Shown here: piece after piece, positions 41,614 to 49,571 of the stretch
Layout of the letters: each line of letters begins with the position of its first letter
Position numbering within the stretch: the stretch's first letter is position 1
NCBI GenBank assembly: GCA_018827375.1
Contig: JAHJYW010000040.1
Coordinates: forward strand, 1-60,261
Reading direction: 5' to 3'
DNA from: Alphaproteobacteria bacterium
GTDB taxonomy: Bacteria > Pseudomonadota > Alphaproteobacteria > Caulobacterales > Hyphomonadaceae
DNA length: 60,261 nt
Translations under genes and position numbers: made by a program
Notes under the pieces: generated by a model
Told to the model about the DNA's origin: nothing
What the model saw: the letters and a program-made list of their open reading frames with translations, nothing else
Database searches by the model: none

Positions 41614-42945
41614 TCAAGGTGCCATAACCTGTATCGGCACAGCTTGGGTCTCGGTTGAAAGTACAGCCCGCAATTGTTCGAACGCATCGTTGATGCCGGC
41701 CTTGCTGCGCGTGGCCGCAAACCCGTCGAGCGCGTGAAACAATCCTATCGCGCGGTCTGCCTCTGCGTCCTTGCCGGGCTCGTACAGGTTCGCCCGCAGC
41801 ATGGGCGACACTTCCTCATACAGCGCCAGCATTCGCCGTGCGTCACGGATGAGGATATTCTGCTCATCTGTTGCGGCGTGGGGCAGGCTGCGTGATACGC
41901 TCCGCAAGATGTCGATCGCCGGATAACGGCCCCGTTCGGCGATCTCTCGTGACAGGATGATATGCCCGTCCAGAATGCCACGTATCATGTCGGCCACGGG
42001 CTCTTCCATGTCGGATCCGGCCACGAGTACTGAATAGACAGCCGTTATGTCGCCCTTGCCATCTGTGCCGGGGCCTGTCCGTTCGGCCAGTTCGGCAATC
42101 ACTCTGACCGTCGAGGGCGGGAAAGCGTTCAGTGCCGGGGTTTCGCCGGCGAGTAGCGCGGTTTCCCGGTGAGCCTCCGCGAAGCGCGTGATTGAATCGA
42201 ACAGGAATAATACATTCCGCCCCTGGTCGCGGAAATATTCAGCCGCGGCCATGGCGCAATAGGCAGCGCGCTTCTTGGCGCCGGGCGGTTCGCTCGCGGT
42301 TGCGGCCACCACGACGGTCTTCGACATGATGGCAGCAGGCAGGATGTTGCGAACGAAATCGTTCACTTCACGGCTGCGTTCGCCGACCAGGGCGATGACA
42401 ATGACATCGGCTTCCATGCCGCCGGCCAGGGACCCGAGAAAGGTGGACTTGCCAACGCCAGAGCCTGCAAACAGGCCAAGCCTCTGTCCACGGCAGATCG
42501 GCAGCATTGTATCAGTCACCATCCACCCTGAATCCAGGCGCGGGCCGATCCCGCGCCGGGCGTGGGCGGGCAGGGCGGCAGCGTGCAACCGGCGACCTGC
42601 TGCAGTTCCCTCAGAAAGCGATTCGCCCTGTCCGGTGACGTCGCCGCGATAGTTAATGATCTGACCGAGCCAATGGTCACCTGGGGTGACCCTTGCTTCC
42701 TGTTCTATCTGCACGGCATCGCCGATGCGGATGGCGTCGCAAGGCGAGAACAGCAGGGCGGTGACGCTGTCGCCCGATACGTTGAGGATCTCCCCCAGAA
42801 CGGTAATGCCCGGTTTTTCTATGACAATTTCATTTCCAACGCCCGCGAGTTCGCTGACGCCAGCCACTTTGATCATGCCCGGCGCCACATCGGTGACCGT
42901 GCCCCAAAGACGATAGAGTTGTAGTGAGGAGGGAGAAACCTGCAT
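41614..42945 (-). CDS. fliI: Flagellar export ATPase FliI
   Basis: A 443-residue F1-like ATPase: Walker A in 'LFAGSGVGKSTFLGSLAGG', 'VIALVGERSREVNDFV', Walker B in 'NVLFLFDSITRFAEAHRETA', plus 'FPPSTVRVIAELAERTGPGT' and 'ITAVYSVLVAGSDMEEPVAD'. It powers export with FliH and FliJ. It is divergent from the flgB operon. The N-terminal beta-barrel domain is short but present. Confidence 0.96.
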   Translation of the reverse strand: MQVSPSSLQLYRLWGTVTDVAPGMIKVAGVSELAGVGNEIVIEKPGITVLGEILNVSGDSVTALLFSPCDAIRIGDAVQIEQEARVTPGDHWLGQIINYRGDVTGQGESLSEGTAAGRRLHAAALPAHARRGIGPRLDSGWMVTDTMLPICRGQRLGLFAGSGVGKSTFLGSLAGGMEADVIVIALVGERSREVNDFVRNILPAAIMSKTVVVAATASEPPGAKKRAAYCAMAAAEYFRDQGRNVLFLFDSITRFAEAHRETALLAGETPALNAFPPSTVRVIAELAERTGPGTDGKGDITAVYSVLVAGSDMEEPVADMIRGILDGHIILSREIAERGRYPAIDILRSVSRSLPHAATDEQNILIRDARRMLALYEEVSPMLRANLYEPGKDAEADRAIGLFHALDGFAATRSKAGINDAFEQLRAVLSTETQAVPIQVMAP

Positions 42946-43036
42946 GGAGAGCGTTCTGAACCTTCATCCTAAATTAACCGTTTCCTTAATATAGATTACC
43001 AAATCTTGTGATGGGGTTAACTAAAAGGACGGGTCG
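42946..43036. promoter_or_regulatory. Divergent fliI/flgB promoter with TTAA pairs
   Basis: TTAACCGTTTCCTTAA at 42974-42989 has two TTAA halves separated by eight bases, one more than the classical CtrA spacing of seven. A further GGGTTAAC lies at 43015-43022. The site is a reasonable but unproven CtrA-type box controlling both directions. Confidence 0.4.
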
Positions 43037-43393
43037 ATGATTACAGAACTTCCCATGTTCCAGATCCTGAGCGCCATGGCCCGCCATGCGGCGGAGACCC
43101 AGAAGGTGAGCGCGACCAATATCGCGCATGCCGACCAGCCCGGATACAAGGCCTCTCAAATTGAATCTTTCGATTCCTTCCTTCAGCGCGTCCGGTTGGG
43201 CAGCGAGGCCGGTGGTCTCGACGGTACGTTCCGCACCAATCCCTCCGATACGCCAGCCGCGCCAAATGGCAACACAGTCAGCCTCGAGCAGGAATTGTTC
43301 AATTCAGCCGACGCGATGGGCCAGCACCAGATGGCGCTGACAGTTTACACCAAGTCGCTCGACCTGCTTCGCACCGCAATCGGCAAGAGATGA
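43037..43393 (+). CDS. flgB: Flagellar proximal rod protein FlgB
   Basis: A 118-residue rod protein: 'RHAAETQKVSATNIAHADQP' and 'GYKASQIESFDSF' match the conserved rod N-terminus; the C-terminus is 'MGQHQMALTVYTKSLDLLRT'. AAGGA lies upstream of the ATG. First gene of the rod/export operon. Confidence 0.92.
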   Translation: MITELPMFQILSAMARHAAETQKVSATNIAHADQPGYKASQIESFDSFLQRVRLGSEAGGLDGTFRTNPSDTPAAPNGNTVSLEQELFNSADAMGQHQMALTVYTKSLDLLRTAIGKR

Positions 43394-43409
43394 GTAAGGA
43401 GGACACACA

Positions 43410-43793
43410 ATGAATCCCCTCAAGGCAGTCATGCAGCAAGCCGTCGCCGGCATGGGACTCGAATCGCAACGGATCACGGTTGCGGCCGAGAACATCTCAA
43501 ACGTCGACACGCCCGGCTACCAGAAGAAACTTCTTGCCATGCAGCCGCAGATCGGCGGCGCAGATACGTTTGCGGCGATGAAGCAGATTCTCGACGAGTC
43601 ACCCGGCGAGCGCGACTATCAACCGTCCCACCCGATGGCGGACCAGGACGGTTATGTCACCATGTCGAACGTCTCACTCGTGATGGAAATGGCCGACATG
43701 CGTGAGGCCAACCGCTCGTATGAAGCCAACTTGAATGCGTTCCAGCAGGCGCGTTCCATGTATTCCTCGCTGCTCGATATTCTGCGTCGCTAG
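43410..43793 (+). CDS. flgC: Flagellar proximal rod protein FlgC
   Basis: A 127-residue rod protein with 'QRITVAAENISNVDTPGYQK', the FlgC-typical 'PSHPMADQDGYVTMSNVSLV' and 'MADMREANRSYEANLNAFQQ'. It lies 16 bases after flgB behind a GGAGG-type site. Confidence 0.95.
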   Translation: MNPLKAVMQQAVAGMGLESQRITVAAENISNVDTPGYQKKLLAMQPQIGGADTFAAMKQILDESPGERDYQPSHPMADQDGYVTMSNVSLVMEMADMREANRSYEANLNAFQQARSMYSSLLDILRR

Positions 43794-43810
43794 GGAGGCG
43801 AACGACACAC

Positions 43811-44107
43811 ATGTCTACAGTCAGTTTCAATGCCTACACGGCACTTAACACCACCCGTCCTGCCGAGAGCGCTCAGGCGACAGGCAAGGCCGAAGCCGCC
43901 AAGAACCCTGTCGCAGAAGGCATTTCCGATTTTCGCACGGCGATGCAGCAGGCGGAAAATTCGACAATGCAGACCGCCGTTGCAGGCGCCGATCCTCACG
44001 CAATGGTGGCGGCCCTGGCGAATGCCGAACTGATGCTGGATGCGGCCGTCACAATTCGTGACAAGGTCGTGGAAGCCTATCAGGAACTGCTGCGGATGCC
44101 TGTCTAG
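43811..44107 (+). CDS. fliE: Flagellar MS-ring/rod junction protein FliE
   Basis: A 98-residue protein with 'ISDFRTAMQQAENSTMQTAV' and the conserved C-terminal 'NAELMLDAAVTIRDKVVEAY' and 'QELLRMPV'. It anchors the rod in the MS ring. Follows flgC. Confidence 0.92.
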   Translation: MSTVSFNAYTALNTTRPAESAQATGKAEAAKNPVAEGISDFRTAMQQAENSTMQTAVAGADPHAMVAALANAELMLDAAVTIRDKVVEAYQELLRMPV

Positions 44108-44122
44108 GCATGGGAGTCGGCC

Positions 44123-44386
44123 GTGTCGGAAGCTGAGGTCTTTGAGGTCCTGCGTGCCCACATATGGGCGGCCGCACTGATGGCCATGCCTATTCTTGTC
44201 GCTACCCTGATTGTCGGCTTCGCGATTGGCCTGCTTCAGGCGCTGACATCCATCCAGGAAATTACCCTGACGTTCATTCCGAAGATTCTTGTCGTCGTGA
44301 TCGTGTTCTTTCTTTCGCTCGGATACATGACCAGGATCTGTCTCGACCTGTTCAATAATTCGGTACTGCCGCTGATTGCCCGATAG
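44123..44386 (+). CDS. fliQ: Flagellar export gate protein FliQ
   Basis: An 87-residue, two-helix membrane protein with GTG start: 'ALMAMPILVATLIVGFAIGL', 'LQALTSIQEITLTFIPKILV' and 'VIVFFLSLGYM'. FliQ belongs to the FliP5-FliQ4-FliR1 export gate. Confidence 0.95.
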   Translation: MSEAEVFEVLRAHIWAAALMAMPILVATLIVGFAIGLLQALTSIQEITLTFIPKILVVVIVFFLSLGYMTRICLDLFNNSVLPLIAR

Positions 44387-44394
44387 GTCACATA

Positions 44395-46473
44395 GTGCAC
44401 ACTTCCATTCTCTACGGACTGTCCAGGCCAACTTCCCTGCTGGCAATCGGCTTGATGCTGGTGATCCTGGTCATGATCCTGCCCGTTCCGGCATGGGTCA
44501 TGGATGTCGGGCTGACGCTATCCTTTGCGTTTGCCATTCTCATCTTTGCGACGGCCGTATTCATCGAGCGCCCACTGGATTTCTCTTCATTCCCAAGCGT
44601 GCTTCTGGCGTCGCTGATCCTACGCCTCGCGCTCAATGTGTCATCGACCAAGCTGATCATTGGTGAGGGCCATACCGGCACGGATGCCGCTGGCGGCGTC
44701 ATCGAGGGCTTCGCCATGTTCATCATGGGCGGCAACCTGTTTGTCGGCCTTGTTGTCTTCGGCGTGCTCGTGATCGTCAACTTCATGGTCATCACCAAGG
44801 GTGCGGGCCGCATGGCGGAAGTCGGCGCGCGCTTTGCTCTCGATGCCATGCCCGGCAAGCAGCTAGCCATCGACTCTGACCTCGCTGTCGGCGCGATCAC
44901 GCATGAAGAAGCCAAGATGCGGCGCCAGCGTGAACAGGAAGAGGCGGGCTTCCTCGGCTCCCTCGACGGCGCCTCGAAATTCGTCAAGGGCGACGCCATT
45001 GCCGGCCTGATGATTACCGCGCTCAACCTTGTCGCGGGTATCGGCATCGGGCTCACGGTTCACCATCTCAGCTTCTCGCAGGCGCTCAGCAATTATTCGA
45101 TCCTGACGGTCGGCGACGGGCTTGTGTCACAGGTTCCTGCCGTGATCGTCTCGGTCGCTTCGGCCTTGCTCCTGTCGAAGGGCCGCGAAGAAGGCGCAAT
45201 CGATCTTGCGCTTCTGGCGCAGCTCGGCAGCAACGTGGCGGCCCTGATGATCGTCGCCGGTATCCTTTTTGTGTTCGCGCTTTTCCCCGGCCTCCCTTTC
45301 ATTCCCTTCATGGCGGCGTCGGCCGGCTTTGCGGCAGCATCATTCTTCGTCCGCAAGAAAAACCGTGAAACGAAAGTCGCGACCGAACTTGTCATCGAGG
45401 ACGAGACGCCAAAAGCGATCGTGTTTGGCGATTCGATCCATGCCGACGAAATCCACCTGGAAGTCGCGCCTGACCTCGTGAACCTGGTTCTGATTGGTGA
45501 GAACGGCTTTGAGAGCCGCATCCACAAGATCCGCCGCTACATTGCGGAAGAATATGGCTTCGTGCTGCCGCCGATCCGGATGACCGACAACCCGACCCTC
45601 AAGAAGAACGATTATCGCATCCGCATTCAGGGCGTGCGGATTGATTCCGGCATGCTGCGTCCCGGCTCCATTCTGGCGCTCATGGAAGACGACCAGCTGC
45701 CCCAGTTGCAGGGTGAGAAGGTCAAGGAACCGGTCTACAAGGCAGCCGCCCGGTGGCTTCCGAACAGCAAGAAGCAGGAGCTTGCTGCGACGGGCATCCC
45801 GGTTGTCGAGCCCATCGAAGTGCTTGCAACGCACATGCTCGAAGTGATCCAGTCCAATTTCTCGCTCGTGTTCACGCGCATGGTTCTCCTGGATACGCTC
45901 GATGCGCTGACGACAGTGAGCGACAATGATCGCGCTGCCTCCAATCGCCGATTCCTGGACGAATACATTCCCGGCAAGGTCACGCCCGAACTGCTTCTCT
46001 CGGTGGTCCGCCTGCTCCTTGAAGAGCGCGTGTCCATTCGCAACCTCTTCCTCATCATCGAGACAATCGCCGAGGCCAAGACCTCCAATCCCGGCCTGCC
46101 GCGCATGGTGGAACTTGTGCGTCAGCGTCTCGCTTTCCAGATTGTCGACCGGTTGCAGGACGATCAGGGCCGCCTGCCGCTCGTGCAACTCTCCACAGCC
46201 TGGGAGCAGAAATTCACGCAGTACGAAGTCACTGGCGAGAATGGCAGCAGCGACATTGCCTTGCCGCCTGAAATGTTCGGCGAATTGACCAATGAGGTTC
46301 AGACAAAGCTGAATGAGGCCGCCAAGAAGGGCGTCATGGCTTCCGTCGCGACCTCTTCGCGGCGGCGTCGCTTCCTTCAGACAGTGCTCGCCAGCAAGGG
46401 TATCCGGAACTCGGTTCTGGCCTATGAGGAAATTAGCGCAAAGACCAAGCCGTACATCATCGGCGTTGTCTGA
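44395..46473 (+). CDS. flhA: Flagellar export gate protein FlhA
   Basis: A 692-residue membrane protein with GTG start. Eight N-terminal helices lead through the FHIPEP signature region 'LRLALNVSSTKLIIGEGHTG'. The cytoplasmic loop has 'ARFALDAMPGKQLAIDSDLA' and 'MRRQREQEEAGFLGSLDGAS'. The C-terminal export-substrate domain includes 'PPIRMTDNPTLKKNDYRIRI'. It drives protein export and docks chaperones. The stop overlaps the fliR start. Confidence 0.97.
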   Translation: MHTSILYGLSRPTSLLAIGLMLVILVMILPVPAWVMDVGLTLSFAFAILIFATAVFIERPLDFSSFPSVLLASLILRLALNVSSTKLIIGEGHTGTDAAGGVIEGFAMFIMGGNLFVGLVVFGVLVIVNFMVITKGAGRMAEVGARFALDAMPGKQLAIDSDLAVGAITHEEAKMRRQREQEEAGFLGSLDGASKFVKGDAIAGLMITALNLVAGIGIGLTVHHLSFSQALSNYSILTVGDGLVSQVPAVIVSVASALLLSKGREEGAIDLALLAQLGSNVAALMIVAGILFVFALFPGLPFIPFMAASAGFAAASFFVRKKNRETKVATELVIEDETPKAIVFGDSIHADEIHLEVAPDLVNLVLIGENGFESRIHKIRRYIAEEYGFVLPPIRMTDNPTLKKNDYRIRIQGVRIDSGMLRPGSILALMEDDQLPQLQGEKVKEPVYKAAARWLPNSKKQELAATGIPVVEPIEVLATHMLEVIQSNFSLVFTRMVLLDTLDALTTVSDNDRAASNRRFLDEYIPGKVTPELLLSVVRLLLEERVSIRNLFLIIETIAEAKTSNPGLPRMVELVRQRLAFQIVDRLQDDQGRLPLVQLSTAWEQKFTQYEVTGENGSSDIALPPEMFGELTNEVQTKLNEAAKKGVMASVATSSRRRRFLQTVLASKGIRNSVLAYEEISAKTKPYIIGVV

Positions 46474-47228
46474 TGGAGGCACTGGCACCATTGGCGGGGC
46501 CGCTGGCCGGATGGCTGGGCCTGTTCATGGTGGTACTGGCGCGGCTGTCCTTTGTCGTCTTCCTTATGCCCGGCATCGGCGAGCAGGCGATCCCGGTCCA
46601 GATGCGCGTTATCGTCCTCCTTGGCGTCTCGATGGCACTCGCGTCGACCGGCGTGGTTGGCATTCCCGTCATGTCGCCATTCTCTGGGTTTGTCGCCATT
46701 CTGTTCAGTGAGCTGACAATTGGTCTCTGCCTCGGCGTGACCCTGCGCGTGACCGTCTGGATGCTTAGCATCGCCGGAACGCTGATCTCCCAGTCCATCG
46801 GCCTGTCGCAGCTGATTGGCGTTGCCATGGAGCACGAGGCGCAGACCATGGTCGCCAACCTCTTGTCCCTTGCAGGCGCGGCAATTCTCCTGTCAGCGGA
46901 TTTTCACATAAGCGTCATCGCGTCGCTGCTGCGTCTCTATGGGGACATACCTGTAGGGGCGCTTTGGGCGCTGGATATGCGCATGCTGGTCAACCAGTGT
47001 TCGGCCGCTATCGGCTTCGCCGTACTGCTTGCCTGGCCCTTCGTTGCGGTCAATCTGCTCTACAATATCTGCCTTGGCTTCATCAACAAGGCGCTGCCCC
47101 AGCTGATGGTCGCCTTTGTCGGTGCCCCGCTGCTAATCGGTGGCGGCATGATATTCCTGGCGCTTTCGATCATCGGCCTTCTGGTGGTCTGGAAAGAGCG
47201 CGTCATCGATGTCGTCGGGTGGATGTGA
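46473..47228 (+). CDS. fliR: Flagellar export gate protein FliR
   Basis: A 251-residue multi-helix membrane protein: 'MVVLARLSFVVFLMPGIGEQ', 'FSELTIGLCLGVTLRVTVWM', and 'GTLISQSIGLSQLIGVAMEH'. One copy per gate, between flhA and flhB. Confidence 0.94.
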   Translation: MEALAPLAGPLAGWLGLFMVVLARLSFVVFLMPGIGEQAIPVQMRVIVLLGVSMALASTGVVGIPVMSPFSGFVAILFSELTIGLCLGVTLRVTVWMLSIAGTLISQSIGLSQLIGVAMEHEAQTMVANLLSLAGAAILLSADFHISVIASLLRLYGDIPVGALWALDMRMLVNQCSAAIGFAVLLAWPFVAVNLLYNICLGFINKALPQLMVAFVGAPLLIGGGMIFLALSIIGLLVVWKERVIDVVGWM

Positions 47229-47236
47229 GCTAGCCC

Positions 47237-48310
47237 ATGTCAGAGCAGGAAAATGATAGCGGCGAAAAGGAATTTGATGCCACCGAGGCCAAGCAGCGGC
47301 AGGCCCGGGAAGATGGTAACGTCCCCCAGTCCAAGGAGGCCAACGCCCTCGCCCTGATCGTGGGCATTCTTATCGCCGGTATCGTTCTCCAGTTCACGGT
47401 TGGCAAAGCCGTCTTCAGCGACTTCTCGTCGATCCTGTACCACGCAGATTCCTTTGCAGACGATGTCTTCGACTCCGGCGGTGCCCGCACGCGCACCTGG
47501 CTCTCGGGCACGCTGATTCACTTCTCGCTGATATATCTCCTGCTTGCTGCGGTGGTTCTCGTTTCGCTTGTGGTCCAGCGGTCGATCTCGTTTTCGTTCA
47601 AGAAGATCAAGGTTGATGCGAAGAAGATTTCGCCGATCGAGAATCTCAAGAAACGCTACGGTGCGCGCGGTCTGACAGACTTCCTCAAGGACACATTCAA
47701 GCTGGTCATTGCGGGCGTCATTGCAGTGATGTTTCTGTCGCAGATGGCCAGGGATTACTACGCGATCAGTGCCATGCAGATGGACCAGTTTGCGGGATTT
47801 ACCTTTAGCCAGGCGCTGAAGCTCATCATCTGGTTCCTCGTCTTTCAGCTCCTGCTCGCGGCTGTCGACCTGCCGCTCCAGCAAAGGCTGCATAACAACA
47901 AGCTGAAAATGTCACGCGAGGAAATGAAAAAGGAGATGAAGCAGAGCGAAGGTGATCCCCAGCTCAAGCAACAGCGCCGGCAAGCCGGCTCCAAGATCGC
48001 GCGCGGCCAGATGATGCAAAACGTCAAGACGGCCACCGTCGTGATGGTCAACCCCGAGCACTATGCTGTGGCCCTCCGCTGGAACCCGGAGGAAGGTCTG
48101 GCGCCGGTTTGCGTGGCCAAGGGCGTCGACCACCTCGCGGCCAAGATCAGGGAGATCGCGATGGCCAACGATATTCCGATCTTCCGCGACCCGCCGACAA
48201 CGCGCTCAATGTACAAGCTCGTGGAGATTGATGGCGAAATCCTGCCCGAACATTTCGCGGCCGTTGCGGCGGCGATCAACTTTGTGGAGCGTGTGCGCAA
48301 GCACATGTAG
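47237..48310 (+). CDS. flhB: Flagellar export switch protein FlhB
   Basis: A 357-residue protein with a charged N-terminus ('DATEAKQRQAREDGNVPQSK'), four membrane helices, and the self-cleaving cytoplasmic domain with the NPxH-type site: 'VMVNPEHYAVALRWNPEEGL' (NPEH, cut after Asn in the family). It changes export specificity from hook to filament proteins with FliK. Confidence 0.95.
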   Translation: MSEQENDSGEKEFDATEAKQRQAREDGNVPQSKEANALALIVGILIAGIVLQFTVGKAVFSDFSSILYHADSFADDVFDSGGARTRTWLSGTLIHFSLIYLLLAAVVLVSLVVQRSISFSFKKIKVDAKKISPIENLKKRYGARGLTDFLKDTFKLVIAGVIAVMFLSQMARDYYAISAMQMDQFAGFTFSQALKLIIWFLVFQLLLAAVDLPLQQRLHNNKLKMSREEMKKEMKQSEGDPQLKQQRRQAGSKIARGQMMQNVKTATVVMVNPEHYAVALRWNPEEGLAPVCVAKGVDHLAAKIREIAMANDIPIFRDPPTTRSMYKLVEIDGEILPEHFAAVAAAINFVERVRKHM

Positions 48311-48314
48311 TCAG

Positions 48315-48644
48315 ATGGCCCGTCGCCAACCCGATCTGCAAAAACTCGTCTCGCTGAAGCGGCAAAAGGCTGAGCAGAACTATCTGGCCGCCCAGCAGGC
48401 CCATGCCGGCGCGCAGTCCGAAAGTGAGCGTCTCTCAGAAAACCTCAAGGCAATTGATCGCGATACAGCGGATGTTGATTCCCTGATCCTGTCCCACCAG
48501 CAGGGCCATGCCCGCAAGCTGATCCGCGATATCGACGTTCAGCATGAACGTTTGGACGAAGAGGCGCGTCAGGTTCGTTCGGCGCGCGAAGTGCTCCAGC
48601 GGGCCTTCGATTCCGAACAGCGCCTCAAGCGGGCGAAAGAATAG
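48315..48644 (+). CDS. FliJ-like coiled-coil export protein
   Basis: A 109-residue, nearly all-helical protein starting at ATG 48315, four bases after flhB: 'DLQKLVSLKRQKAEQNYLAA' then 'RLSENLKAIDRDTADVDSLI' and 'ARQVRSAREVLQRAFDSEQR'. Its size, heptads and place behind the export genes fit FliJ, the stalk of the FliI ATPase, although FliJ is hard to identify by sequence. A longer frame opening at 48063 lies inside flhB and is not used. Confidence 0.6.
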   Translation: MARRQPDLQKLVSLKRQKAEQNYLAAQQAHAGAQSESERLSENLKAIDRDTADVDSLILSHQQGHARKLIRDIDVQHERLDEEARQVRSAREVLQRAFDSEQRLKRAKE

Positions 48645-48655
48645 CCGACCAGGTA

Positions 48656-48934
48656 TTGAGCCGGCTCAGGCGCGGACGGGCTCGCGCACACGTTGTGCCC
48701 AACAATCCGGCAGCGGAAGAATGGCGGCAGGCGCGCCCCGAAAGCGCCTCAATGTCGCGCGCTTTTATCGCACTTGTGAAATTCGGCGATCCCAATCATA
48801 AGCACGCGCCTGAGCGGAACCGACCCGAATGGTTCGCCCGCGATACCACTGCTTCGAGCCGGAAAGCATGGTTGCTGAACGATCCGCACCGGACCAAGCG
48901 GGAACTCTTTGTCGGAGTGCCCTTTTCTCATTGA
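48656..48934 (+). CDS. Possible small hypothetical protein
   Basis: A 92-residue frame starting at TTG 48656 (ATG alternative at 48752). The C-terminal half ('FGDPNHKHAPERNRPEWFAR', 'KAWLLNDPHRTKRELFVGVP') has codon use like its neighbours, but no family is recognised. A perfect 12-bp palindrome TGAGCCGGCTCA (48657-48668) sits at the start and may instead be a terminator for the flagellar operon, so the frame may be real only from 48752. Confidence 0.35.
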   Translation: MSRLRRGRARAHVVPNNPAAEEWRQARPESASMSRAFIALVKFGDPNHKHAPERNRPEWFARDTTASSRKAWLLNDPHRTKRELFVGVPFSH

Positions 48935-48969
48935 AGCGCGTAAAGCCGCTGCCCCGAAAGGACCTGAAG

Positions 48970-49182
48970 ATGCATGATCCGCGTAAACTTGCTATTCGCC
49001 TGTTCCTGACGATGCCGTTTATTGTGGCAACGACGCCCGCGGCGATTGGTGCAGTGCATGGCATCGAGAGATCCAATTCGTCCCAAGGGCAGCAGCAGCC
49101 GCGCGGCCATGGCGGCGCGGGCCTGACGGAAGACACAAGACGCACTGGCCTCGGCCAGGACGACGCGTCCGACGCCGAATAG
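48970..49182 (+). CDS. Possible small secreted peptide
   Basis: A 70-residue frame with AAAGGA about nine bases before ATG 48970. The N-terminus looks like a signal peptide ('KLAIRLFLTMPFIVATTPAA' ), followed by a short Gly/Gln/Asp-rich mature part. No homologue recognised. Confidence 0.35.
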   Translation: MHDPRKLAIRLFLTMPFIVATTPAAIGAVHGIERSNSSQGQQQPRGHGGAGLTEDTRRTGLGQDDASDAE

Positions 49183-49571
49183 GCCGGATCGGCTTGCCGA
49201 TTGCGGTGTCCCAGATGCCGGTAACTCTGGCACAATCAAAAATGAGGGTAGGGCAGTAGCTGGGGCTGCGCCCCGCAAACGTTTGCATGCACCTGCGCGC
49301 GATGTGCGCACGGCTGATGCAGGCAGCATTGCCGACAATCCGTCCCTGACCGCTGGGCCACGTGGTTTGCTCCCGATCCGCTCCCGCCACTCCTGCCGCG
49401 TCCGTTTGATCCGTCTTGGTTAACAATATTGAGATTTCTGTTTACTTGGTAAACGCATGTAAAAAGAAATTTAACCAACGCATACATTCAATATGTATTG
49501 CAGATTATCATTCAATTCATGTCGGTGTGTGAAACAAGTATTTCGATTAACGAAGTATAGAAAACGCACGT
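49183..49571. promoter_or_regulatory. Regulatory region upstream of the cellulose operon
   Basis: No gene seen. The last 150 bases are AT-rich and hold two inverted repeats: GTTTAC-TTG-GTAAAC (49440-49454) and ATACAT / ATGTAT (49482-49487, 49493-49498). There are also TTAACCAAC (49471-49479) and TTAAC elements that resemble CtrA half sites. It probably contains the bcsA promoter; specific boxes are not assigned. Confidence 0.45.

Noticed and set aside
45340..46491. Open frame of 383 codons on the minus strand
   Set aside because: Antisense to flhA; a typical long mirror frame in GC-rich DNA.
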